Source of the DNA: Nocardia abscessus NBRC 100374
GTDB lineage: Bacteria > Actinomycetota > Actinomycetes > Mycobacteriales > Mycobacteriaceae
Assembly (NCBI RefSeq): GCF_000308455.1
Contig: NZ_BAFP01000005.1
Span: 1 to 64,000 of the forward strand
DNA length: 64,000 bases
Direction of reading: 5' to 3'
In this document: positions 35,979 through 45,802 of the stretch, piece after piece
Layout of the letters: each line of letters starts with the position of its first letter
Position numbering within the stretch: position 1 is the first letter of the stretch
The notes under the pieces: generated by a model
Database searches by the model: none
Told to the model about the DNA's origin: nothing
What the model saw: only the letters and a program-made list of their open reading frames with translations
Position numbers and translations under genes: made by a program

Positions 35979-37280
35979 CTATCGGTTCGTGCTTCTTCCG
36001 GCGGCCGCTTCCGTGATGGTCAACGGAGAGGACACGGGGAAGACGACCGGCAGCTCTGTCAGAGCCCGGTGGAACGGGCCGGGCCGCCACACCAGCTGCT
36101 CGGGTGGCACAGCCAGTCGCAGCTCCGGGAGGGCGTCGAGAAGCTGGTCGATGGCCTCCTGCACGATGAGGTAGGCCACGGACTTGGCCGGGCAGGCATG
36201 TGGTCCGGTGCTCCACGCCAGATGCGAGCGATTACCGGTCCGATCCCCGCCACGGATCTCGGGGTCGTTGTTGCACCCGGCCAGGCTGATGAGCACCGGC
36301 TGATGCGCAGGCAACCAGGTGTTGTCGATCAGGATCGGCTGCCGTGGGTACGTCGCGCAGAAGTTGGCCAACGGCGGGTCGTTGAACAGCACCTCATCGA
36401 GCGCGTCGCGCGTCGACATACTCCCGCCGAGCATGTCGCCGCCGAACCGGTCGTCGGTCAGCATCAGCAACAGGGTATTGGTGATCAGATTCTGCTGCGG
36501 CTCGATACCCGCACCGTAGAAGCTGATCAGCTGGGAGAGCATTTCCGTGTCATCGAGGCCGGCCGGATGATGCGCCAGCCGCGAGGTGACGTCGTCCGCC
36601 GGCTCCGCGCGTCGCAGCTGAATCAACTCCATCAGCGCCTCGCTGAGCATCTGCATGCCCCGGGCAGCCTCGACAGTGTCGAAGAGCGCGGCCATGCCGG
36701 TCGCGACCCGCCGCCCCAGTTCCGCCGAGCAGCCGACCATCTGGTTGAGGGCCTCGAAGACGAGGGGAAACGCGTACTGAGACACCAGGTCGGCGGAACC
36801 GGCCGCACAGAAGCTGTCGATCAGCGGGATCGCGATCTTCTCGACCGTGGCATGCAGAGCGTGTAGGTCGATCCCGTCGATGCTCGCGGTATACGTCTGG
36901 CGGTAGCGAGCATGTGCTGCTCCGGTGTTGCGCAACGCGTTCGGATGCCACTCCAGCATCGGCTTGATGGGGGAGTCGTGGGGAATACTTTGCTGCCAGG
37001 TCCGCGGATCGGCCGGAAAACGGTCGGGGTCGTGGAGGATGCGCAGTGCGGTGCGATATCCGATCACCAAGGTCGCGGGCACATTCGGTGCCAACTCCAT
37101 CGGAACCAGCGAGCCGTGCTGCTGACGCATCTGGCGGTAGCCGCTGTGCGGATCAGCGGCGAACTTCCGGCTACGCAAACAGACTTGAGGCGTGTCGGTA
37201 TTGATAGGTGATCCCTGGACCGGGCAGGTTTGGGAAGCGGTAGGGCGGGGCGCGGGTATCGAGGAGTTGGCTGTGGTCAT
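35979..37280 (-). CDS. degenerate cytochrome P450
   Basis: A 433-residue P450-fold protein. The heme-ligand Cys363 lies in HLAWSTGPHACPAKSVAY, where the usual F and the Gly after Cys are replaced by W and P. The K-helix ExxR is lost: the segment reads DEVLFNDPP. The I-helix reads FYGAGIEPQQN, without the usual acid-Thr pair. Such changes occur in CYP157-type proteins of actinomycetes. ATG 37280 is preferred (GGAG upstream); a start at 37352 would add 24 residues. No ferredoxin gene lies beside it. Confidence 0.82.
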   Translation of the reverse strand: MTTANSSIPAPRPTASQTCPVQGSPINTDTPQVCLRSRKFAADPHSGYRQMRQQHGSLVPMELAPNVPATLVIGYRTALRILHDPDRFPADPRTWQQSIPHDSPIKPMLEWHPNALRNTGAAHARYRQTYTASIDGIDLHALHATVEKIAIPLIDSFCAAGSADLVSQYAFPLVFEALNQMVGCSAELGRRVATGMAALFDTVEAARGMQMLSEALMELIQLRRAEPADDVTSRLAHHPAGLDDTEMLSQLISFYGAGIEPQQNLITNTLLLMLTDDRFGGDMLGGSMSTRDALDEVLFNDPPLANFCATYPRQPILIDNTWLPAHQPVLISLAGCNNDPEIRGGDRTGNRSHLAWSTGPHACPAKSVAYLIVQEAIDQLLDALPELRLAVPPEQLVWRPGPFHRALTELPVVFPVSSPLTITEAAAGRSTNR

Positions 37281-37854
37281 AGAGGTGACTCCAGGCGAGG
37301 GAACAGGAATCCGGCGAGGGTGATCGGTGAGCGCAGGTACGTGGTGAGTCACGCGCGCCGACTTCTCCGGGCCTTCGTTGCAAACATCACGCTAGTTGCC
37401 CCGGGCGGCCGAACATACTGTCGGAAACGACAGATTTGGTACTGAAACCGACATGAACGGTGACTCGGCTCCGGCTGGCGCTGTTGATCGGCGACCGATC
37501 CAGGTTCGCCGAGCGACTGCCGGCCGCGTCTCGCCTTGCGTCGCCCGGCGGGTAGGCCATCATTCGGCGGTGCGGTGTTCAGGACGCCGGCAGGAACTCC
37601 TCGTGGTGAGCGTGAAGGCGATGGGGGCCGCATGAACGCCGTAGACAGCCGCCTTGTGACTCTCGCTGCGTAGCACGATCGGCGCGTCACCGACCGGGAT
37701 GAAGGTGGCGGCGAGCAAGAGTCAGCCGAGCAGGTGGAAGCGAACCTGCGCCCGTAACCGGTGCCGCTGTCGGAGAGCCGGGGTCTGACCTACGCGAGTG
37801 GCCACGACGGAGCGGCGTGCCGGCCGATGTCGCGGCGGCGTGCCACTCGCGGGG
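37281..37854. other. non-coding region with palindrome upstream of the P450 gene
   Basis: 574 bases. Open frames here show no domain and no convincing ribosome binding site. The one clear structure is CTGTCG-GAAA-CGACAG at 37418-37433, about 140 bases upstream of the P450 start, which may be an operator or a small hairpin. Confidence 0.4.
37418..37433. promoter_or_regulatory. CTGTCG-N4-CGACAG palindrome
   Basis: A perfect 6-bp inverted repeat with a GAAA centre, in AT-richer sequence upstream of the P450 gene. Confidence 0.3.
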
Positions 37855-38580
37855 TTACTTCCAGGCCGGAAGGGGCGGCAGGTCGCCGGTGAGGTCGGAG
37901 CCGGTGCCGCGGCCGAGTAGCCAGGCGGCTAGGGAGGAGGCCGGGCCGGAGATGGTGTGGGCGGTGGGGTCGGTGCCGATGGTGGCGGTGAAGTCGGAGT
38001 CCGTGGCTCGGAGGGTGAACGGCTCGAGGGGGTTGTCTGCGGTGAGACGGGTGAGGTCGGCGGTGGCTTGGGGGAGGATGCGGGCGACGAAGGGGGTGGG
38101 CCAATCGGACGGGTGGTAGCCCGCATTCAGGTCGACGTGGTGGATTTCGACCTCCTGCAAGCGCATCCACAGGACTTCGGTCGCAGGAATCGGGCGGCCC
38201 TGGCGGGTGCGGACCTGTGCTCGCCAAGCGTCGTCGGTGAGTGAGCGGGCGAGGGCGAGGAAACGGGTAGTGGCCGCCTCGTTGTCGGCGAGGTGTTCGG
38301 GGAATGGGCGGGGCGCGCCGGCTTCGATGTCGTGGTCGCGCAGGAAAGAGCTGGCGTATTGCGGGATTTCGACGCCGGTGTGGGCCCACAGCAGCAGGTT
38401 GACCAGGCTGTCGGCGTTGCGGGCGAGGTGGGCCAGGACGTGGCCGCGGGTCCAGCCGGGCAGTGCGGAGGGTTCGGTGACGGCGCGTTCATCGAGGCCG
38501 CGGATGGTGTCGAGCAGGCGGGTGGTCGCCTCGGCGACAGTGTCGAGCTGCACGGGGGTCTGCGAGGCGGCGGTGGTCAC
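37855..38580 (-). CDS. maleylpyruvate isomerase family, mycothiol-dependent (DinB fold)
   Basis: A 241-residue DinB-like protein. The N-terminal helix pair contains LPGWTRGHVLAHLARNADSL with a metal-binding His, and EVEIHHVDLNAGY supplies further His ligands; together these are typical of the mycothiol-dependent isomerase family. The C-terminal part (FTATIGTDPTAHTISGPASSLAAWLLGR) is the SCP2-like extension. It probably uses mycothiol, the thiol of actinomycetes. GTG start. The exact substrate is unknown. Confidence 0.85.
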   Translation of the reverse strand: MTTAASQTPVQLDTVAEATTRLLDTIRGLDERAVTEPSALPGWTRGHVLAHLARNADSLVNLLLWAHTGVEIPQYASSFLRDHDIEAGAPRPFPEHLADNEAATTRFLALARSLTDDAWRAQVRTRQGRPIPATEVLWMRLQEVEIHHVDLNAGYHPSDWPTPFVARILPQATADLTRLTADNPLEPFTLRATDSDFTATIGTDPTAHTISGPASSLAAWLLGRGTGSDLTGDLPPLPAWK

Positions 38581-38737
38581 GGCTTCGACCCTAGCGAGGC
38601 AGAACCCGGCTCGCCGCGAACGACGGGCCGGGTGATCAGAAGGTCGCCGGAACAGCCCTGAAGGCCTGCCGCGATGGCCGCGACTCGAATGTCCCGCCCG
38701 GGCAGCCCGAAAGGCTTGCGCCGGTCCGTTATCCGCC

Positions 38738-39130
38738 CTATCCGCCGACGATCGCGTCGGCTTCGATCTCGACCAGCAGGGCCGGGTTGATCAGGGCTTT
38801 GATCTCGTACATGGCCGTCGCGGGACGGATTTCGCCGAACACCTCGGCGTGCGCCTCGGCGACCTCGGGCCAGCGCGCGATATCGGTGACGAAGATGCGG
38901 GTGCGCACCACGTCGGACAGGCTCGCGCCCGCCTCCTCCAGCGCGGAGCCGATGCGCCGCAGGGTTTCCCTGGTCTGCTCGCCGATGTCGTCGCCGCCGA
39001 CGGCCGTCCCGCCGGGCGCCGAGGCGGTCGTTCCGCTGACCGCGATGACATTGCCGAGCCGGACCGCCCGCGAGTAGCCGACGATGTCTTCGAACTCCGA
39101 ACCCGAGGAGATGTTCACGCGATCACTCAT
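38738..39130 (-). CDS. RidA/YjgF family protein
   Basis: A 130-residue Rid protein, a trimeric enamine/imine deaminase type. YSRAVRLGNVIAVSGTTA is the N-terminal beta strand pair, followed by QTRETLRRIGSALEEAGASLSDVVRTRIFVTDI. The usual RidA arginine near the C-terminus is not present in the standard motif (ALINPALLVEIEADAI), so it may belong to a Rid2-3 subgroup. Start at 39130. Confidence 0.87.
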   Translation of the reverse strand: MSDRVNISSGSEFEDIVGYSRAVRLGNVIAVSGTTASAPGGTAVGGDDIGEQTRETLRRIGSALEEAGASLSDVVRTRIFVTDIARWPEVAEAHAEVFGEIRPATAMYEIKALINPALLVEIEADAIVGG

Positions 39131-39218
39131 GCGCGAAAGCATCGCACGGGCGCCGGCGCGGCCAGGTGGCGGACAGCCGGGTGCCGCCCCGATGGCACTG
39201 CCGTTTTCGCCTGGCCGA

Positions 39219-39917
39219 CTAGCTCGGTTCGCCCCGCTCGTGCCCCTCCACGACCACCGCCGCGGCCAGCGCGATCAACCACAGCGACATCGCCCCCACC
39301 TGAATCCGCTGGGCGATCCCGAGGGCGTAGTTCCCTGGCAGGTTCTCGGCCACCAGCATCCACACCGTCGCCAGCGCGCCGATCAGCAAAACGACGAGAC
39401 CGAATTCGCGGAGCACCCGCCGGCGCCCATAGCGGAACGCGGCAACGCTGAAGGCGGAGGCGGCGACCGCGATCGAGGTGACCGCCAGCGTGCTCGTCAG
39501 GGCGTGCGGCTGATGCAGCTGCGGGAACAGTTCGCGCGGGCCGCCGCACCCGCTCTCGCCCGGAGTGCAGTCGCGCAGCGGTAGCAGGACGTCGGCGATG
39601 GTCGCCGCGCCGAAGCAGAACAGCGCGATCCAGCCGATCGTGGTCAACCTGCGGCGCGGCGACAACACAAGTCCGGCGATCGCGGCGGGCATGAGCAGTG
39701 CCCCGACGATCAGGTCCGCGGTCGCGAACACCTCCCGGTACGGCTTGCCCTGCGCGTCCAGTTCGCTGAGGAATGTGTCGACCGGGTCGACGTCGATCGG
39801 CAGCACGAATTGGAGCACCCAGGACGAGTAGCAGAGCCCGGCGATCGCGATGGCCGCGGCGACCAGCACCGTTGCCGGTCGCACGCGCCGAACGGCGATC
39901 TCCGGGCCACCCGTCAC
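39219..39917 (-). CDS. DUF998 membrane protein
   Basis: A 232-residue protein with six predicted membrane helices and an exoplasmic loop rich in Cys/Gly (RDCTPGESGCGG), as in DUF998 proteins. QLHQPHALTSTLAV carries the conserved His residues. Start GTG 39917 after GAGG; an ATG at 39989 would add 24 Cys-containing residues. Function unknown. Confidence 0.78.
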   Translation of the reverse strand: MTGGPEIAVRRVRPATVLVAAAIAIAGLCYSSWVLQFVLPIDVDPVDTFLSELDAQGKPYREVFATADLIVGALLMPAAIAGLVLSPRRRLTTIGWIALFCFGAATIADVLLPLRDCTPGESGCGGPRELFPQLHQPHALTSTLAVTSIAVAASAFSVAAFRYGRRRVLREFGLVVLLIGALATVWMLVAENLPGNYALGIAQRIQVGAMSLWLIALAAAVVVEGHERGEPS

Positions 39918-40047
39918 GTCCTCATTGTGCTGGTTGCTAGAGCGTGCCGGGCAGCGGCAGGCCGCACACATCATTACCATCCGGGACACAGGGTCTTGTC
40001 AGCTTCGCCCGGCACGCTGGACGACAGCTGCAACTCGAGGAGGTCCC

Positions 40048-40161
40048 ATGCTCGGTTTCGCGACTGCCGCTGCCGGAATCGCGGTCATCACGGTGATGGT
40101 GGTGTCCGGCTACCTGGCCGCTCACGCCCCCCGTTCACTCGTGCGGGTTCGACACCGCTGA
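40048..40161 (+). CDS. putative 37-residue membrane micropeptide
   Basis: The ATG is preceded by a full AGGAGGT site (40038-40044). The product is one hydrophobic helix (about residues 3-24) followed by a basic tail. It overlaps the end of the converging vsr gene. No homology is known to me, so it rests on the ribosome site and composition only. Confidence 0.4.
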   Translation: MLGFATAAAGIAVITVMVVSGYLAAHAPRSLVRVRHR

Positions 40162-40563
40162 CAGCGTCGCTTGGACGCGGTCGGCCGCGCTGACGGGATC
40201 CTCGTGCTCCCAGATGCGGACCACGTGCCATCCCGCCGCGATCAGCGCCGCGTCGGTGGCTCGATCCCTCGCGACGTTGCCGGCCAGCTTGGCGGCCCAC
40301 CATTCGGCGTTGTTCTTCGGATCGGTGGCGTGCTGCGGGCAACGGTGCCAGAAACAGCCGTCCACGTAGACCGCGACCCGCCGCCGCGGAAACACCAGGT
40401 CGGCGCGTCGGCGCTGCCCGCGGATCGGTGCGCGGTCGACGAAATACCGCAGCCCGCGCCGATGCAGTTCCCGGCGCAGAGCGAGCTCGGGATCGGTTCC
40501 GCTGCGCCGTTGGCGCGCCATCCGCGCACTGGTGACCGCATCGGTGAGGGGCCGCCGGTTCAT
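40135..40563 (-). CDS. vsr: very short patch repair endonuclease
   Basis: A 142-residue Vsr-type endonuclease, which nicks at T:G mismatches made by deamination of 5-methylcytosine. Motifs: SARMARQRRSGTDPELALRR at the N-terminus, the catalytic Asp in RRADLVFPRRRVAVYVDGCFWHRCP, and W-rich AEWWAAKLAGN, VVRIWEHED. The start overlaps the methyltransferase stop by 4 bases, a tight functional pair. Actinobacteria lack MutS/MutL, the usual partners of Vsr in E. coli. Confidence 0.92.
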   Translation of the reverse strand: MNRRPLTDAVTSARMARQRRSGTDPELALRRELHRRGLRYFVDRAPIRGQRRRADLVFPRRRVAVYVDGCFWHRCPQHATDPKNNAEWWAAKLAGNVARDRATDAALIAAGWHVVRIWEHEDPVSAADRVQATLSAVSNPHE

Positions 40564-41732
40564 GCCGCCCAACCGCCCATCCGGTCCAGATGGCATTCCA
40601 CGTCGGCGAGGAAGCCGGGCGGGAAACGCAGACTGCCCATGGTGGTGCGGCGCAGGAAGCCGGCTGTCGCGCGGGCGGAGAGCAACTGCGCCTCGGTGAG
40701 GAAGTGGGTCAAGTCCTCGTACGGCTCGTGCACCGGCCAGGTGGAGACCGGCACCCGATAGGCCACACCGCCGTGCCCCCACGCGGCGACCGGCCACGGC
40801 GTACCCGGCGCCAGCGGTTGATCGCCGGAGATCGGATCGAGCGGGGCGGCCAGTCGCGAGCCGACCCAGGCCGCCATCCGCACGCTCACCGCGTTGCCCA
40901 CCAGCTTCCAGCGGTGGCCCTTCCGCACGCCCGGCACCTCGGTCGCGGGCGCCGTCCAGCCCGCGTCGAAGCCCTGCAGGCGTTCGGCGTCGGCGATGCC
41001 GGGCGTGACGATCTCCCCGGAGGGCAGCCGCACCGCGGGTGGGCTGGCGATGCCGAGCGCGGAGCCGCCTTTCAGCGTCGGTACCGCGTTCACCGCCCAG
41101 CCGAGCCCGCGCACCCCCTCGGTCCAGTAGAAGCCGCACGGATCGATGTCGGGATCGCCGGTCGTGCGGGGACCGGCGTCCTCGCCGAACAGCACCGCGC
41201 GCGGGTCCTCGGTGCGAGAAGCCAGCATCAGTACCCGCTGCCTGCGCTGAGGCAGACCGAACGCGCGGGCGTCCACCACCCGGTAGGCCCAGGTGTAGCC
41301 GAGTTCGTCGAGCGCGCCGGTGATGTGCCGCATGGCCGCGCCGCGGCCCAGTTGCAGCATGAACGGCACGTTCTCGATCAGCAGCCAGCGTGGGCCGCGC
41401 TTGCGGCGCACCAGCCGGAACACCTCATCGACCAGACCCGAGCGGGTGCCGGTGATGCCCGCGGTGCGCCCGGCCTGGGATAGGTCCTGGCACGGGAATC
41501 CGGCCGCGACCAGCTCCGTCCCCGCCGGGATCGCGCGCAGCCGGGTGATGTCGGCGTGCAGGGGCACATCCGGGAAACGGGCGGCGAGCACGCCTTGGGC
41601 GCCGGGCTCGATCTCGCACAGCAGCTCGGTGTGCCAGCCGTGCCTGCCGAGGCCGAGCTCGAGCCCGCCGATCCCGGCGAACAGCCCGACCATCCGCGCG
41701 CCCGTCAACGACCTTCCCTTTCTCGCGTCCAC
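40560..41732 (-). CDS. DNA cytosine-5 methyltransferase
   Basis: A 390-residue C5 methyltransferase. Motif I is LFAGIGGLELGL, motif IV with the catalytic Cys is GFPCQDLSQAG, motif VI ENVPF, motif VIII LPQRRQRVLML, and motif X LVGNAVSVRMAAWVG. No restriction gene is adjacent; the only partner is vsr. The roughly 60 residues after motif X are an unusual C-terminal extension. The recognition sequence cannot be read from the target domain. Confidence 0.93.
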   Translation of the reverse strand: MDARKGRSLTGARMVGLFAGIGGLELGLGRHGWHTELLCEIEPGAQGVLAARFPDVPLHADITRLRAIPAGTELVAAGFPCQDLSQAGRTAGITGTRSGLVDEVFRLVRRKRGPRWLLIENVPFMLQLGRGAAMRHITGALDELGYTWAYRVVDARAFGLPQRRQRVLMLASRTEDPRAVLFGEDAGPRTTGDPDIDPCGFYWTEGVRGLGWAVNAVPTLKGGSALGIASPPAVRLPSGEIVTPGIADAERLQGFDAGWTAPATEVPGVRKGHRWKLVGNAVSVRMAAWVGSRLAAPLDPISGDQPLAPGTPWPVAAWGHGGVAYRVPVSTWPVHEPYEDLTHFLTEAQLLSARATAGFLRRTTMGSLRFPPGFLADVECHLDRMGGWAA

Positions 41733-42030
41733 ACCGGACGCCGCCCGCGCGTCCCGTGCCCGGGGAGCAGGTTACTCGAGTCGTCGGGGTGATCCCCGAA
41801 GTACGCGACCATCGTCTTCGGCACCTGGTAGCGTCCGCGTGTCACGCAGTGCGATCGGTGCGAATTTCCAATAATGCACAGGGGTGGTCGCACACGGACG
41901 TGATGACCGGCCGTTCCGCCTGCGCTCCAGTGCCATCCGTGCGGGCCGCCCACGATCCTGGTGGCGCGCGTTCGCGCATTGCTTTTGCTCGACGAAGTTC
42001 CAGAGCGACGCTAGGGAAAGTGAGCGAAAC

Positions 42031-43281
42031 ATGCAGATGCCTTCCACGAAAAACGGACAGTTCCCCTCTGTGGTGGTGACCAGCCTCGCGGCGACCACGT
42101 CCATCGCGGGTGACGTGGATTCCACGTGGAAGGGCCTGCTCAACGGCGACAGCGGCATCGACGTCCTGGAGGACGATTTCATCGATGAATTCGAGCTGCC
42201 GGTCCGTATCGGCGGGCACCTCGAGGTCGCGCCCGCCACGTATCTGGACGTGGCGGAGGCCCGCAGGCTCTCCTACGTGGAGCAGCTGGCCCTCGTGCTC
42301 GGGCGTGAGGTCTGGCGCAACGCGGGCAGCCCCGAAGTGGACAAGCACCGTCTCGGGGTGGCCATCGGCACGGGGCTCGGCGGCGCGGAGGCGATGATCC
42401 ACGCTCGGGACAAGCTGCGCAACGGGGGCTACCGCAAGGTGTCGCCCTACACCGTCCAGGCCGTGATGCCGAACGGCGCCGCGGCCTGCGTCGCGCTGGA
42501 GATCGGTGCGCGAGCCGGTGTGACGACGCCGGTGTCGGCGTGTTCCTCCGGTGCGGAGGCGATCGCGAACGCGTGGCGGACGATCGTCATGGGCGACGCC
42601 GACGTGGTGGTCACCGGCGGTGTGGAGGGTTCGATCCAGGCCCTCGCGATCGCGGCGTTCACCATGATGCGCGCCATGAGCACCCGCAACGACGCGCCGA
42701 AGAGCGCCTCGCGTCCGTTCGACGCCGACCGGGACGGATTCGTCTTCGGTGAGGCGGGCGCGCTGATGGTGCTGGAGACCGAGGAGCACGCCAAGGCGCG
42801 CGGCGCGAGCATCCACGCCCGCCTGATGGGCGCCGGCATCACCTCCGACGGCTTCCACCTGGTCGCGCCGGACCCCGAGGGCGTCGGGGCCGCGCGCGCG
42901 ATGACGCGGGCGATGCGGACGGCCGGTCTGGCCAAGGACGATGTCACGCACGTCAACGCGCACGCGACCGCCACTCCGATCGGCGACACGGCGGAGGCGC
43001 GCGCGATCCGCCAGGCAGTGGGTGACCACGCGTCGGTCTACGCGCCCAAATCGGCCCTCGGTCATTCCATCGGCGCGGTCGGTGCGCTCGAATCGGTGCT
43101 CACGGTGCTCAGCGTGCGAGACGAAATCGTTCCACCCACGCTGAATTTGGACACGCTGGACCCCGAGATCGATCTCGACGTGGTGCGCGGTAGCGCCAGG
43201 CCCGGCCGTATCGATTACGCCCTGAACAACTCTTTCGGATTCGGCGGGCACAATGTGGCGCTCGCCTTCGGCCGGTACTGA
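42031..43281 (+). CDS. beta-ketoacyl-ACP synthase, KasA/KasB type
   Basis: A 416-residue elongation synthase of the mycolic acid FAS-II type. It aligns with M. tuberculosis KasA residue for residue: Cys171 in SACSSG, His311, Lys340 in [12 protein letters not shown] and His345. One oddity is HATAT in place of the very conserved HGTAT (Ala312). It begins with the KasA-like [15 protein letters not shown]. It lies 108 bases upstream of the fatty-acyl-AMP ligase gene, probably in one operon. The 298-base gap to its left, towards the methyltransferase, holds no other gene. Confidence 0.9.
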   Translation: MQMPSTKNGQFPSVVVTSLAATTSIAGDVDSTWKGLLNGDSGIDVLEDDFIDEFELPVRIGGHLEVAPATYLDVAEARRLSYVEQLALVLGREVWRNAGSPEVDKHRLGVAIGTGLGGAEAMIHARDKLRNGGYRKVSPYTVQAVMPNGAAACVALEIGARAGVTTPVSACSSGAEAIANAWRTIVMGDADVVVTGGVEGSIQALAIAAFTMMRAMSTRNDAPKSASRPFDADRDGFVFGEAGALMVLETEEHAKARGASIHARLMGAGITSDGFHLVAPDPEGVGAARAMTRAMRTAGLAKDDVTHVNAHATATPIGDTAEARAIRQAVGDHASVYAPKSALGHSIGAVGALESVLTVLSVRDEIVPPTLNLDTLDPEIDLDVVRGSARPGRIDYALNNSFGFGGHNVALAFGRY

Positions 43282-43389
43282 CCGGCAGGTGGCCGGGACA
43301 CCTGCTAGCCTTCCCGACGCTTCGTTATCGACCTGTGTTCGGTGTCATTGCACGGCCTGAGTGTCTGTGCGCTGGAAAAGGATAAGGCG

Positions 43390-45318
43390 ATGATCGACGA
43401 AACCTTCGACGACTATCTGGACGATCAGGGCAATATCGAAATCCGCGGGGACAAGACCCTGATCGACTTCGTCGACAAACACAGCGCGGAGAACGGCGAC
43501 GGCCTCGCCTACCGCTTCATCGACTACTCCCGGGAACGGGACGGCGAATACCACGAACTCACCTGGCAGCAGTTCGGTGTGCGCCTGCGCGCGGTGGCGG
43601 CCCGGCTGCAACAGGTCACGGGGCGGGGCGACCGGGTGGCGATTCTCGCTCCGCAAGGGCTCGACTACGTCGTTTCCCTGTTCGCCGCGGTGTACGCGGG
43701 CAATATCGCGGTTCCGCTGTTCGATCCGGAGGAGCAGGGCCACACCGACCGCCTGCACGCGGTGCTGGGCGACTGCGCGCCCGCCGCGATCCTCACGGTG
43801 GGCTCCGCGGCGAGTGGCGTGCGGAAATTCTTCCGGCACCTGCCGCCGTCGCAGCGTCCGCGGATCATCGCGGTGGAGGCGATCCCGGACAGCGTCGGCG
43901 CCTCCTGGGTGCGCCCGGACGTCAACATCGACAGTGTCGCCTACCTGCAATACACCTCGGGATCCACGCGGACGCCCGCGGGCGTGGAGATCACCCATCG
44001 CGCGGTGGGCACGAATCTGCTGCAGATGATCGACGCCATCGGAGTCACCGAGCATTCGCGCGGGGTCACCTGGTTGCCGCTGTTCCACGACATGGGCCTG
44101 CTCTGCGTGATCCTGCCGACGGTCGGCGGCGGGTTCATCACGATCATGTCGCCGAGCGCCTTCGTACGCCGCCCCTATCGCTGGATCAAGGAACTGGCCG
44201 CGGCCTCCGACGGCGCCGGAACCTTCGCCGCCGCGCCGAACTTCGCGTTCGAGCACGCCGCGGCGCGCGGCAAGCCCAAGCCGGGGGAGGAATTGGATCT
44301 GTCCAATGTGATCGGGCTGATCAATGGCAGTGAGCCGGTCTCGGTGTCGTCGATGAAGAAGTTCAACGAGGCGTTCGCGCCGTACGGGTTGCCGGAGACG
44401 GCGATCAAGCCCTGCTACGGCATGGCCGAGGCCACGGTGTTCGTCTCCGCCACCCGGGCCGAGGACAAGGCGAAGGTCGTGTATGTCGACCGGACCGAGT
44501 TGAACGCCGGGCGGATGGTCGAGGTGGACCCGGACGCCGACAACGCCATCGCGCAGGTGTCCTGCGGATACGTCGCGCGGTCGCAGTGGGCGGTGATCGT
44601 CGACCCGGAGCACGGCACCGAGCGCGGAGACGGCGAAGTCGGTGAGATCTGGCTGCACGGCGAGAACATGGGCATCGGGTACTGGGGGCGGCCCGAGGAG
44701 ACCGAGGCCACCTTCCGCGCCCAGCTGACCGCGCGCCTGCCCGAGGGCAGTCACGCGGAGGGCACACCGCAGGACGCCAACTGGATGCGCACCGGCGATT
44801 TCGGCGCGTATCTCGACGGCGAGCTGTACATCACCGGACGGGTCAAGGATCTGGTCATCGTCGACGGTCGCAACCACTATCCGCAGGATCTGGAGTTCTC
44901 CGCTCAGGAATCCAGCACGGCGCTGCGCCCCGGCTTCGTCGCGGCGTTCTCGGTGCCTGCCAACGAACTGCCCGCGCTGGTCTTCGAGCGGAGCAGCCAC
45001 TCCGGCCTGACGTTCGACGCCGAGGACACCTCCGAGCAGTTGGTGATCGTCGCCGAGCGCAATACCGGCGCGGGCAAGCTCGAGTCGGAGTCGATCGCCG
45101 ACACGGTGCGGGCCGCGATCGCGCGGCGCCACGGTGTCATGGTCCGTGACGTGCTGCTGGTGCCCGCGGGTTCGATTCCGCGCACGTCCAGCGGCAAGAT
45201 CGCCCGCCGCGCGTGCCGGGCGGCCTACTCGGAGGGCACGCTGCGCGGGGGCCACCAGCAGCAGGCGTTCCCGGACGAGGCGCAGGACTGGGATTCCGAA
45301 ACGGTGGTGGCGGGCTAG
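43390..45318 (+). CDS. fatty-acyl-AMP ligase, FadD32-like
   Basis: A 642-residue adenylating enzyme (FadD32 about 637) that activates long-chain acids as acyl-AMP for transfer to an acyl carrier. Motifs: [19 protein letters not shown] (P-loop), [29 protein letters not shown] and the C-terminal catalytic Lys in [15 protein letters not shown]. The N-terminus [13 protein letters not shown] is FadD32-like. It pairs with the upstream Kas-type gene; no Pks13 or AccD4 is next to it. Its stop overlaps the converging pseudogene. Confidence 0.9.
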   Translation: MIDETFDDYLDDQGNIEIRGDKTLIDFVDKHSAENGDGLAYRFIDYSRERDGEYHELTWQQFGVRLRAVAARLQQVTGRGDRVAILAPQGLDYVVSLFAAVYAGNIAVPLFDPEEQGHTDRLHAVLGDCAPAAILTVGSAASGVRKFFRHLPPSQRPRIIAVEAIPDSVGASWVRPDVNIDSVAYLQYTSGSTRTPAGVEITHRAVGTNLLQMIDAIGVTEHSRGVTWLPLFHDMGLLCVILPTVGGGFITIMSPSAFVRRPYRWIKELAAASDGAGTFAAAPNFAFEHAAARGKPKPGEELDLSNVIGLINGSEPVSVSSMKKFNEAFAPYGLPETAIKPCYGMAEATVFVSATRAEDKAKVVYVDRTELNAGRMVEVDPDADNAIAQVSCGYVARSQWAVIVDPEHGTERGDGEVGEIWLHGENMGIGYWGRPEETEATFRAQLTARLPEGSHAEGTPQDANWMRTGDFGAYLDGELYITGRVKDLVIVDGRNHYPQDLEFSAQESSTALRPGFVAAFSVPANELPALVFERSSHSGLTFDAEDTSEQLVIVAERNTGAGKLESESIADTVRAAIARRHGVMVRDVLLVPAGSIPRTSSGKIARRACRAAYSEGTLRGGHQQQAFPDEAQDWDSETVVAG

Positions 45319-45562
45319 CGCAGCGCGCCCACGATCTGGGCGTCGAGGTCGCTCGAGGTGCCCGTGCCGCGGAAGCGTTCCACCGCGGCACGGGTCGTCC
45401 CGCGCGCTCGTAGACGTTCGCCCGACCGGGTTCGAGCAGGTCGGCGCCGAGCGTGAAGTCCAGGCAGTCTTCGGTGGCGCGGGCGAGCGCCACCGCCTCC
45501 CGGCAATGGTCGAGGTAGCGGTCGCGATCGGTGACGCGCAAATATCCGGCGCCGATCAGCAT
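45315..45562 (-). pseudogene. frameshifted antibiotic-biosynthesis monooxygenase domain protein
   Basis: The first 50 codons from ATG 45562 read an ABM-type domain (AGYLRVTDRDRYLDHCREAV, DCLDFTLGADLLEPGRANVYER). The domain continues in the next frame as [27 protein letters not shown], ending with a TAG at 45317-45315. The frame must change near 45400-45405; one missing base explains it. A sequencing error is possible. A 17-base repeat TCGAGGTCGCTCGAGGT lies at 45343-45359 and at 45594-45610. Confidence 0.7.
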
Positions 45563-45802
45563 GTGACGGAGTCCAGATCCGGCGGGCTTGACCTCGAGGT
45601 CGCTCGAGGTTGTTCTCTGGGTGCGTGAGTGCCGAAACCCTTTGTCGCGCCGCGCGCGCTGTCCAGCACGGATGCGTCACAGCGGCCGAAAAATCGGTTG
45701 GCCGACGCACGCCGCGGTGCGACCCTGGAATGTCGGACCCCGATGCGAACATCACCGGAGGTCTTGCTCTCCGCCGCCAGTCACATACCTCGAGGGGGAG
45801 TT

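Noticed and set aside
37349..37690. Possible regulator gene between the P450 and maleylpyruvate isomerase genes
   Set aside because: Both strands have short frames, but none shows a helix-turn-helix or a ribosome site.
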